Shown piece after piece: positions 8,555 through 16,324 of a stretch of DNA of 64,000 bases; the first letter of the stretch is position 1; the number at the start of each line of letters is the position of its first letter. The stretch lies in assembly GCF_005049105.1 (NCBI RefSeq), contig NZ_SUKA01000004.1, forward strand, positions 434,001 through 498,000, read 5' to 3'. Below the pieces are notes generated by a model. It searched no databases and was not told the origin of the DNA. It was given only the letters and a program-made list of their open reading frames with translations. The stretch is from Sphingobacterium alkalisoli. GTDB lineage: Bacteria > Bacteroidota > Bacteroidia > Sphingobacteriales > Sphingobacteriaceae. The position numbers and the translations under genes were made by a program.

Positions 8555-10444
8555 CTAATCGAAAACGCTTAAATCCCACTCTTCCTTCCAGTGAAGGCTC
8601 AATTGTGTACCGCTGAAGGTAACGGGAAGCCAGAGATACCGGCTATCAATTAAATTACGCGGCTTCCAACGATCTGCCATAAAAATAAAGGCATCTTTCT
8701 TACCATGTACAGGTAGTAAATGTGTTCCCTGTCCGCGAAATGTCAGATGTGCATCCTTTCCCACACAAGGATTAGGTAACAATGCCCAGTCTCCCAACAT
8801 ATCATCCGCAATCAGCAGACGTGCCGCATTGGGATCCCACCCTGTACAGCCGGAGGTAATCATATAATATTTACCGTCTTTTTTCAAGAGCGTAGGAGCC
8901 TCATTATGTCCCCCCGGTGCGATGCGGATATATTTACCGGTATAGCCTAAATAATCATCGGTTAGTTCGGCGATATGTAGTGTAAGATTTTCTTCTGAAG
9001 AATAAATATGGTAAGCGGTGCCGTCGTCATCGACGAATAAGGTCATATCGCGACACATCTGACCACCTACGAAATCCCTTCGCACAAATAATCCCTCTTC
9101 AACGGCTTTCCGCCATTCTGGTGTCCACCAGGTACCATGATCGCGGGGACTGACATTCGACTCCCGTTGGCCTTTGGTCATATTCAACGGCCATACCCCG
9201 GCATTGACCCGGGAAGATTCCAAAAACGTAAAATTCCCAGTTGGCGAATCAGACACTGCAATACCAACTTGGGCAGCAGCATAGCCTTGGCCTTTCAGCT
9301 CCAAATGAAAAAACATAACAAATTTCTTGGTCTTTTCGTTGAAGATTACTTTAGGACGCTCGATTATACATCCCCAGCTAATTGGGCTGTTTGGGTCAGA
9401 CGCTGGTGAGAGTGCTAAACCTTGGAATTCCCAATTGTAAAGGTCTTTGGATGAATACACGTTAACCCCCTGGGATTCACGCCCGCCTCTCTTCTCGCCA
9501 TACCAATAGTAGGTACCGTCATGATGTATAATCCCCCCTCCATGGGCGTTGATATGGGCACCATTTTGATCAAGCCAGCGATCACCAGGTGTAAACTGTG
9601 AACTGCGCGGCTGTGCCGCAGTATTTTTTTGATAAACACGCACATAGTCGATTTCATATTTTGCTGGCAGCAAACTCTCATCGATTTTTCCGCCGTTGAT
9701 ACCCCCCAGTGCAAAGTTCAACAAGATGTAATGCGGCTGTTGGAAAGGATTGAAACCGCTTCCGTCTTTATTTACCAATCGCTGCAGGGGTACACGATTC
9801 AGCAATTGGCCGTCTAGATACAACGAAATTTCCCTTTCATCCCAATCCATGCGCCATACGTGAAACTGTGCCGCCCATGCTTGTCCTCCAAGCTCTTTAA
9901 CAGATTTCGTGGTGCTGTGCCATTCGGCGTTCCATTGTTTGGCTGTACCTGTTGCGATATTTGCCAGTATATTGCCTTTGTAGTATTCCATGATGTCTAT
10001 CTCACCATTGGAAGGCCACTCTTTATCGACACCTAATGTCCAAAATGCTGGCCATAATCCAGACCCAATAGGAATGCGGGCCCTCATCTCAAAGCGTCCA
10101 TATTTCCAACTGTGCTTACCTTGGGTATTTATCGATGAGGAAGTATATTGGATATTTGGACGTGACTCTGCCCAATGGTTGCTTCCTTTCTTAAAAGTGG
10201 GGTTGGGCGTTGTTTCTTGACGGGCTTCGATAATCAGCACTCCATCCTTGCAATAGGCATTTTCCTGCTGATACCATTGGTCTTCATTGTTGCGTTTAAA
10301 ACCCTCTTCGAAGGACCAATTTTGGGAGTCTACTTTTCCGCTATTAAACTCGTCTGACCATACGAGTTTATACGTTTCAATATCATGTTGTGCATTCGCG
10401 TGCTGAACTAGAAGTAAGAAGAAAAAAAGCAAAATTGGATTCAT
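8555..10444 (-). CDS. GH16-GH43 fusion enzyme, candidate endo/exo beta-1,3-galactanase
   Basis: The ATG at 10444 is chosen because it opens a good signal peptide (MNPILLFFFLL..., cut after HANAQ); a longer frame from 10531 adds 29 unlikely residues. The protein has 629 residues. The GH16 domain (about 24-275) carries the catalytic motif EIDIME near 146-152. The GH43 domain (about 300-625) has INAHGGG and YYWYGE near its start, ERPKVI, an EAP acid motif, and GQGTH where subfamily-24 exo-beta-1,3-galactanases use Gln. The usual Asp base of GH43 is not evident near its N-terminus, which also fits subfamily 24. Both modules would act on one beta-1,3-galactan backbone. There is no lipobox, so it is probably periplasmic. 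Confidence 0.85.
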   Translation of the reverse strand: MNPILLFFFLLLVQHANAQHDIETYKLVWSDEFNSGKVDSQNWSFEEGFKRNNEDQWYQQENAYCKDGVLIIEARQETTPNPTFKKGSNHWAESRPNIQYTSSSINTQGKHSWKYGRFEMRARIPIGSGLWPAFWTLGVDKEWPSNGEIDIMEYYKGNILANIATGTAKQWNAEWHSTTKSVKELGGQAWAAQFHVWRMDWDEREISLYLDGQLLNRVPLQRLVNKDGSGFNPFQQPHYILLNFALGGINGGKIDESLLPAKYEIDYVRVYQKNTAAQPRSSQFTPGDRWLDQNGAHINAHGGGIIHHDGTYYWYGEKRGGRESQGVNVYSSKDLYNWEFQGLALSPASDPNSPISWGCIIERPKVIFNEKTKKFVMFFHLELKGQGYAAAQVGIAVSDSPTGNFTFLESSRVNAGVWPLNMTKGQRESNVSPRDHGTWWTPEWRKAVEEGLFVRRDFVGGQMCRDMTLFVDDDGTAYHIYSSEENLTLHIAELTDDYLGYTGKYIRIAPGGHNEAPTLLKKDGKYYMITSGCTGWDPNAARLLIADDMLGDWALLPNPCVGKDAHLTFRGQGTHLLPVHGKKDAFIFMADRWKPRNLIDSRYLWLPVTFSGTQLSLHWKEEWDLSVFD

Positions 10445-10493
10445 AAAAAATTTGTTCAAGCGTTGATTAAAAGGATCCATACAGTACCCATCA

Positions 10494-10501
10494 CAAAAAT
10501 A
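10494..10501 (-). promoter_or_regulatory. possible internal -7 element before the GH16-GH43 gene
   Basis: On the minus strand this reads TATTTTTG, matching the Bacteroidota -7 consensus TAnnTTTG, about 50 nt before the chosen start at 10444. No good -33 TTTG is found at the usual 19-20 nt, so this is weak. It lies in a 189-bp gap, the largest inside the operon, so a secondary promoter for the five downstream enzymes is possible. Confidence 0.3.
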
Positions 10502-10633
10502 TTTGCACAATTGATTCGAAAAGAGGGACAAATTCGTCTAAAAGGTCGGGTATTTAGATATTTGGTGCTTAACCCTGCTACATCTTCGTTACAATTAAGT
10601 TAAACGCTAACATTTTCTAATCTGACCATTCTA

Positions 10634-11830
10634 TTATTGGACAGGAATACCATCTCTCTTAAATCCCTCTAAAATAAGGGTCGTAACGATATAGTCTGAT
10701 TCCTTACCCGTATCTTCATGGGCACCATTAATACCGTAGGGCCACCAATGTTGTCCATCTCCTCTTAGGTAGGTTGCTGGATCATTGGTTGCTTTCTGTA
10801 GGGCTAAATTAGCGCTTGCTCCTGTATAAAGTCCATTTTTAAGCAGTGTAGCCGTCCAATAACTCGTTGTGCCCGATCCTATAGCATGAGAAAACTCATG
10901 CAGAAATGTTCCAGCTCTTTGATACGACGCGTTCGAGCCCCAACGCATCCATCCAGTGAAACTCGCGTCTGCCGTAGCAACGCCTGTATTGTACTCAATG
11001 GTTACGGTTTTGACAATACTTGTATGTTCTTCTAATAGCTTCACCCCTTGATCGGCCATTGCTTTCAAACGAGTAAAAACTTCAGCCGGGATATTGGCTT
11101 GATTATGATATTTAACCGTTATTTTCCCCTTGGTGAATGTTTGAAAAGAGGCTTGACTACCGTAGAAAATTCCTTTCGCCGTCTTGACGTACGATTTCGC
11201 ATAAAAAGTCTTGCCCAAACCTAAATTTGTAACATCTACCTTAAATGCTCCGTTGGTAATGCTGGCAGCCTTTGCTACTTGGTTATCAATAGTCGGATTT
11301 TGCGTTTCGGCGAAACAGATTCCTGCTTCTAAGACATCTGCACCACCATCTGTCTCGATGGCTGCTGAAGCTTGCATACTATTTAGCTTGTAGAAGATAA
11401 CGGAGGTCGCTGAGAGCTTTGCATCTTCATAGCTTTCGGTAGTAAATTCCAGGGCATTACCATAAGCTCTGCCGGCAGAGTTGGATGCGTAAGCTCTAGC
11501 ATAGTATTTTTTTCCACCTATCAGATTAGTCAGTTCAACTTCAAATTCCCCAGAACCAGATACGGTACTTGGTGAGGCTTTAAAATCATCAACAGTAGGC
11601 TCATTATGAGTAGCCCAACAGATTCCACGTTCGGTAATAGAAGCTCCTCCAGTATGCTCAATCTTAGTTTTCAATAAGGCCTTTGTGGTAGTAACTTTTC
11701 CGGCTATGGCAGCGGAAAGAGTAGGAACCAGAACGACTGGTTCTTCCTTTTCGGGTTGTTCGGGTGGATTTACCGGAGATTTTCCACATCCAAACAAGAA
11801 CAAAAGGAGATAGCATATGTATTTAATCAT
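10634..11830 (-). CDS. FN3-like lipoprotein with C-terminal HExxH zinc-metallopeptidase motif
   Basis: 398 residues. A lipobox ends at FGC (Cys15). Two fibronectin-III-like repeats (about 38-128 and 135-230) each contain GICWA/GICFA and a KxYYARAYA or KTFYAKSYV strand. The C-terminal domain carries HEFSHAIG near 309-316, an HExxHxxG zinc site, followed by the aromatic motif QHWWPYGIN near 363-371. I recall similar aromatic motifs in secreted metallopeptidase-like proteins next to glycan-degradation genes, but I cannot name a characterised member. A surface location is likely. It follows the SusD-associated lipoproteins, after an intercistronic hairpin, and precedes the enzyme genes. A protease acting on the protein part of a proteoglycan is the natural guess. 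Confidence 0.75.
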   Translation of the reverse strand: MIKYICYLLLFLFGCGKSPVNPPEQPEKEEPVVLVPTLSAAIAGKVTTTKALLKTKIEHTGGASITERGICWATHNEPTVDDFKASPSTVSGSGEFEVELTNLIGGKKYYARAYASNSAGRAYGNALEFTTESYEDAKLSATSVIFYKLNSMQASAAIETDGGADVLEAGICFAETQNPTIDNQVAKAASITNGAFKVDVTNLGLGKTFYAKSYVKTAKGIFYGSQASFQTFTKGKITVKYHNQANIPAEVFTRLKAMADQGVKLLEEHTSIVKTVTIEYNTGVATADASFTGWMRWGSNASYQRAGTFLHEFSHAIGSGTTSYWTATLLKNGLYTGASANLALQKATNDPATYLRGDGQHWWPYGINGAHEDTGKESDYIVTTLILEGFKRDGIPVQ

Positions 11831-11850
11831 AACTTTATCTTTGGTAAAAG

Positions 11851-11876
11851 AGCTGTCTAGATTTCTCTAGACAGCT
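11851..11876 (-). promoter_or_regulatory. intercistronic stem-loop with GAAA tetraloop
   Basis: Perfect 11-bp inverted repeat (AGCTGTCTAGA at 11851-11861 and its complement at 11866-11876). Read on the transcribed minus strand, the loop is GAAA, a stable GNRA tetraloop. Only a weak CTTTT run follows, so it looks more like an mRNA-stability or partial-attenuation element than a full terminator. It sits between the binding-protein gene (end 11892) and the metallopeptidase gene (start 11830) and could set the ratio between the susCD block and the downstream genes. Confidence 0.7.
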
Positions 11877-11891
11877 TTAATTTAAATATGA

Positions 11892-13124
11892 CTATTCTAC
11901 TAGGGAAACTGACATTCCCCGCACGTTAAAATATTGGTTACTGGAGCTCATTAGATTAGCTACGTATCCTATAGTTACCTCCTGTGTAACAGGATTATCA
12001 AATTCGAATGAGACAACTCGGTACGCGTCATTGATCCATGCCAAATTGTAGTAGCCCAATTTATCAGAAGATAATACATCTGCGACATTCGGGATGCTAC
12101 CATTATTAGTGACGACAAAATATACTAAATTATTTGTGGCGTCGACGTTCGCCGTAACGTTGTTTCTCCGAAATTCGATATCAACCTTATATTTTCCCGC
12201 GGGTAAGGTGGTTGCTTGATATATCTTGCCGTTGTTTATATTGGGGGTTCCCCAACCAGCCTCTGCCGAAAGCACGCCTACGCCGGTATTGTTATCCCAA
12301 CTACCTCTACCACTTATGGCGTTAGCAGAGGCATTAGACGTCCAATCTTGCAAAACACCCCAGCGACCGGAAATATTTGTAGCAGTGAATGGATATCCTA
12401 AATTTCGGTAATAGGTCAATGAGGGATTAAAATCAGTATAGGCAGTATAAAATGTATCCAAACACAAGGTATCCGGTAGATAAAGGCTTCTAAAAGACAT
12501 CGATTCATCAATTTTCACATTCGTAAGTGCAACGTCCTTATCATCAATATCTAGCCTTATAGTTTGATTTACTCCTTCCGTATCTACATATCTAATTTCC
12601 GTCGCAAATATTCCCAGCGTGCGATCTACATTTCCAAATGTAGCCGTAAAGGTGTTGTCATAAGCTTTTAAACTATTATTTGCGATCGGCCTGTTGAAGA
12701 TGGATTGCTGATAACGCTCACCGTAAACATTTCCAATACCGTATACAGTGATTGACTTATTTCCTTCCGTGTCAAAGGTGACTACTTCAAAATTGTGCAC
12801 ATTTTCGGTCATATTTTCCAGCATCAAACGTAATGTATCTGTATTTTGTGTCCTGTTAACAGGTATGGACACAGAGTCCTTTCGACCGTTCCAAAAAACA
12901 CGACACTCAATGACCTTGGGGTCAGAAATAAATAGACCTTCAATTTTCACCCGATTCTTTCCAGAATAGATGCGAAGAGAGTCCAGTTTACCTGTGTAAG
13001 ATATTTCGCCCTCTTCCACGTATTTTTTCCAATCGTCCATCTTGGAACATCCTATTGATCCTAGGATCAATAGCAACAAAAACACGAACTTTGTAATTCT
13101 GTTGCTTTTTTTCAAAACATTCAT
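11892..13124 (-). CDS. DUF4998/DUF5013-type surface glycan-binding lipoprotein
   Basis: 410 residues with a lipobox ending IGC (Cys26). The N-terminal half resembles DUF4998 (Ig-like strands, for example KVEGLF-type and FEVVTFDTEGN segments). The C-terminal part from about residue 245 (FTATNISGRWGVLQDW onwards) resembles the DUF5013 beta-sandwich found at the end of PUL lipoproteins. It lies three genes after SusC, in the position normally held by SusE/SusF-like surface glycan-binding proteins, so a binding role on the cell surface is inferred. No catalytic motif is visible. Confidence 0.75.
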   Translation of the reverse strand: MNVLKKSNRITKFVFLLLLILGSIGCSKMDDWKKYVEEGEISYTGKLDSLRIYSGKNRVKIEGLFISDPKVIECRVFWNGRKDSVSIPVNRTQNTDTLRLMLENMTENVHNFEVVTFDTEGNKSITVYGIGNVYGERYQQSIFNRPIANNSLKAYDNTFTATFGNVDRTLGIFATEIRYVDTEGVNQTIRLDIDDKDVALTNVKIDESMSFRSLYLPDTLCLDTFYTAYTDFNPSLTYYRNLGYPFTATNISGRWGVLQDWTSNASANAISGRGSWDNNTGVGVLSAEAGWGTPNINNGKIYQATTLPAGKYKVDIEFRRNNVTANVDATNNLVYFVVTNNGSIPNVADVLSSDKLGYYNLAWINDAYRVVSFEFDNPVTQEVTIGYVANLMSSSNQYFNVRGMSVSLVE

Positions 13125-13156
13125 AATATCTTTCTTATTCTGTTATCAATTTTTCA

Positions 13157-14368
13157 TTATCGAGGGTCGCCATACACCTGTACTTCGGCTATACCCATAT
13201 AGGAAGTGCCTCCCCAGTTTTTTGTACTCCGAATGCGTAAATACCTCACTTTTGGAGCGGTAACTTCAAAATCCCAACTAAGCCCTGCATTGGCTGTTTG
13301 GTAATCCTCATTATTTTGCTGTCCAAACGGCAACCCTGAGGGTTTCGTTGCATTGTACTTTCCTAAAAGATGCCAATTATTGAAACTACCATCCACTGGA
13401 GGATTATCTGACCCCCATATTTCAAATTCCTTAAGGTTACCCAAATAATAATAGGTACGGGCAAACCCCCCACTAGTATAATATTCGGGATAATCCCATA
13501 TTACCATCCGACTTAGCTTAGCTATCCGTCCTATATCAAACGTGATGATATGTACTCCGGGATGAGCATTCCGAGTTTGGTAAACTCTCGGCCAATCCAT
13601 AATATTATTATCCCACATGCCGCTCATGGACGTAGAAGGATTAAACGGTGCATCCCCAGGCAAATTCATACCGACATAGCTTGATTTTGGCAGAGCAGCT
13701 TCATAAAGAGGTTTTAAATTGGTATATAGGGTATCCGTATAGTTAAGCCAACGGTCGCGTATGGTGAAAGCGAACGTCTGATCAACTGTATCTAACTTGG
13801 CATCACGTAAAATGTATGCAATGGAGTCCGTAGAGGTATACAAACTGTTTGGATGGGTAACCCACTCTCCGTACTCATCCAATTGCATCACCTGTATCGC
13901 AATATCGCTTCGTTCAGGATTATCTGTCCGTAGTCTAACGCCGCTAAATGCCGGACTGACTTCCAAGTTTCGAAATACGTCCCAGATTGGTGACTCTAAA
14001 GGATGTATTTTCACTAGTACAGGCTCGGAAGCAGTCTCACTCCGATTCACAGCGAACAGCTGTACTTCGTACTCACCTTCATCCGCAAATCCTTCGACAA
14101 GGAGCCAATTATTATAATATGAAGATTTCACCTCCATTTTTCGACCAGTCGCCAGTGTATAGACGGCCTTAACATATAAAAGATCTTGTTGTTCAGGCAC
14201 CGTATAGGTGATTTTTGCCTTTCCCGCTAAATTTTCCACATGTATATTGGTTACCGGATCGGGGGCAGTTCCATTACCCTCCAAAGGCGAACGGAGTCCG
14301 TCCTCTCCGCAACCCCAGAGAATTCCGGATAGAAAGCCCACTAAAAGTAGTTTATATATATTTTTCAT
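13157..14368 (-). CDS. DUF4959/DUF5000-type surface lipoprotein, likely glycan-binding
   Basis: 403 residues with lipobox LWGC (Cys20). The N-terminal DUF4959-like domain (about 22-125) is followed by a DUF5126-like middle domain and a C-terminal DUF5000 domain (about 250-403), which has a discoidin/F5-8C-like jelly-roll pattern with FDIGRIAKLSRMVIWDY, LKEFEIWGS and YLRIRSTKNWGG. Proteins of this architecture sit directly after SusD in many PULs and are thought to be surface glycan-binding proteins. It lies 18 bp after susD and is clearly co-transcribed. No catalytic residues are recognised. Confidence 0.82.
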   Translation of the reverse strand: MKNIYKLLLVGFLSGILWGCGEDGLRSPLEGNGTAPDPVTNIHVENLAGKAKITYTVPEQQDLLYVKAVYTLATGRKMEVKSSYYNNWLLVEGFADEGEYEVQLFAVNRSETASEPVLVKIHPLESPIWDVFRNLEVSPAFSGVRLRTDNPERSDIAIQVMQLDEYGEWVTHPNSLYTSTDSIAYILRDAKLDTVDQTFAFTIRDRWLNYTDTLYTNLKPLYEAALPKSSYVGMNLPGDAPFNPSTSMSGMWDNNIMDWPRVYQTRNAHPGVHIITFDIGRIAKLSRMVIWDYPEYYTSGGFARTYYYLGNLKEFEIWGSDNPPVDGSFNNWHLLGKYNATKPSGLPFGQQNNEDYQTANAGLSWDFEVTAPKVRYLRIRSTKNWGGTSYMGIAEVQVYGDPR

Positions 14369-14386
14369 AACTTTTATTTATTAATA

Positions 14387-16291
14387 TTACCATCCTGGAG
14401 ATTGTACCAGGTTTTTATTTTGTATCACCGCATTCTCAGATAATGGCCAGAAATAATCCCTTGGTGTAATGAAACGTTGTTGGTAAACGGTATTAATTTG
14501 ATAATAAGATATTGCATCTTCGCCCTGCATATTCCATCCCGTAATAGCCGCATTCATATATTCAGCCGCTTTCTTCCAGCGTCTTATGTCCCAAAAGCGA
14601 TGCCCTTCAAACGCTAGTTCAATCAAGCGTTCTTGTCTTATGATTTCTCTTAATCCATCTTTTGAAGTAAACTTAGAAGGATTACTAGAGTAATCTGTCC
14701 AAGACTCTTCTACACTTTTTAGTCCTGCACGTTCACGAACTTTATCGATGTATATAAATGCGTCCGCATGGTCTGGCCCGTAAGCTTCGTTCACGGCCTC
14801 AGTATATAATAAATATAAATCCGCTAATCTAATCTGCGGCCAAGGGTAGGTACGGTATGATGCTCCCGATGAACTCATGGACTGATTCCAATCTACTAAT
14901 TTTTTAATAAAATATCCTGTCACATTAAAGTGAAAGGCATGTGTACTTCCTGCATAATCTGTTCTTTTACTTCGCACAATAAAGGTGTTTTCATCAGAAT
15001 TACTGGGACTATCATATTTGTACCACGTAGATCCGTCGAAAGCTAAGCTGGAATAAAAACGAGGTTCTCGATCAAAGTGCAATCTAGCGGTCTCAAAACC
15101 TTCTTCAATATAGAACCGCTCCTGATGTGTAGCTCTACGTAATTGCGCATCATCTGTAAAAGAAAGTGTTTTATCTTCATTAATTGGCACCCCATTTCGT
15201 GTATAGAATTGTCTTGCTATCTTTAAAGGAGGTGATAGGATCTTTCTCGCATTATTATGATTGTGATCTAAATGCAGTGGCGGCATCGCTTGCAATTGTA
15301 GATCTGCTGTTGTACTATTCGGATTGGCCCAGATATGTTCTGAATTCCATCGCTCACAAACAGCTTGTCTAAGGTCCAACTGAAGTATTGTCGTATCGGA
15401 CAAGGAAAATGATGTAGGAGGCATCTTAAACAGAATATGCCCGGCTTCCTCGGCTAATAAAATGGCTTCCTTAGCTGCTACAGCTGCTCTTTCCCATTTT
15501 GCTATTTCAAATGTCGGATTAAAAAGAGCCTTGCCATCTTTATTTTGATAGCCTGCATAATCTGGGTTACCATTATACAAAGGACTAGCAGCCGTAACCA
15601 AGACTTTAGCTTTAATGGCTTTGGCAATAGGTCTCGTTAATCGTCCCAGTTCTAACGTTCTGTCTGTAATTAATAGTGGTAATTTATCTGCCGAAGCATC
15701 TAATAACTCCACGATATAGTCCACGCATTCATCGACAGAATTACGAGGTACAGCTACTTCCTCTTTTGTAGCATCGATATCCAAATTTGTTTTTATCAAT
15801 GGAACTGGTCCATACATCCGCAGCAAAAGGAAGTGATAATAAGCTTTAAGAAACTCCGCTTCCCCTATCCATCTTCTACGCTCCATATCTGTAATATCGC
15901 GCACTTTAGTAAGATCGCTTACATTTTCCAAAAAAATATTACAATGCCGAATGGCTTGGTACATACCACCCCAAGAGCTTCTATAGGTATTGGACACGCT
16001 TTGATTGCCACGAGCAATCTCAAATGCATCACTGTAAATACTTGTTTGATAAGGTATCCAGATCTCATCACCAGCTAACATCCCTAAATTATTGACACTA
16101 CCGTCTCTAGGTAGATAATTATACAATGTAAACAAGTACTTTTCTGCCTCATTCCGCAATTTAAAAGCATGTTCTATCGTTGATACATTATCGGGCACAA
16201 CGTCCAAATAACTATCACACGACTGCGAAGACAACATTACGGTCATCATGGAGACGGTAATCATTGTGTTTTTTATCTTTCTAAGTTTCAT
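14387..16291 (-). CDS. susD: SusD/RagB-family outer membrane glycan-binding lipoprotein
   Basis: 634 residues. The lipobox ends QSC (Cys25). The sequence shows the SusD/RagB pattern: N-terminal SYLDVVPDN, tetratricopeptide-like helices (AEFLKAYYHFLLLRMYG), and the C-terminal signature LIELAFEGHRFWDIRRWKKA near 570-590, ending in a RagB-type PLSENAVIQNKNLVQSPGW tail. It forms the extracellular lid over the SusC porin and binds the oligosaccharide. The gene starts 33 bp after susC, the standard pair arrangement. Confidence 0.96.
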   Translation of the reverse strand: MKLRKIKNTMITVSMMTVMLSSQSCDSYLDVVPDNVSTIEHAFKLRNEAEKYLFTLYNYLPRDGSVNNLGMLAGDEIWIPYQTSIYSDAFEIARGNQSVSNTYRSSWGGMYQAIRHCNIFLENVSDLTKVRDITDMERRRWIGEAEFLKAYYHFLLLRMYGPVPLIKTNLDIDATKEEVAVPRNSVDECVDYIVELLDASADKLPLLITDRTLELGRLTRPIAKAIKAKVLVTAASPLYNGNPDYAGYQNKDGKALFNPTFEIAKWERAAVAAKEAILLAEEAGHILFKMPPTSFSLSDTTILQLDLRQAVCERWNSEHIWANPNSTTADLQLQAMPPLHLDHNHNNARKILSPPLKIARQFYTRNGVPINEDKTLSFTDDAQLRRATHQERFYIEEGFETARLHFDREPRFYSSLAFDGSTWYKYDSPSNSDENTFIVRSKRTDYAGSTHAFHFNVTGYFIKKLVDWNQSMSSSGASYRTYPWPQIRLADLYLLYTEAVNEAYGPDHADAFIYIDKVRERAGLKSVEESWTDYSSNPSKFTSKDGLREIIRQERLIELAFEGHRFWDIRRWKKAAEYMNAAITGWNMQGEDAISYYQINTVYQQRFITPRDYFWPLSENAVIQNKNLVQSPGW

Positions 16292-16324
16292 CTTTTGAAT
16301 CTTCTTATTTTCAAATTGTTACAA

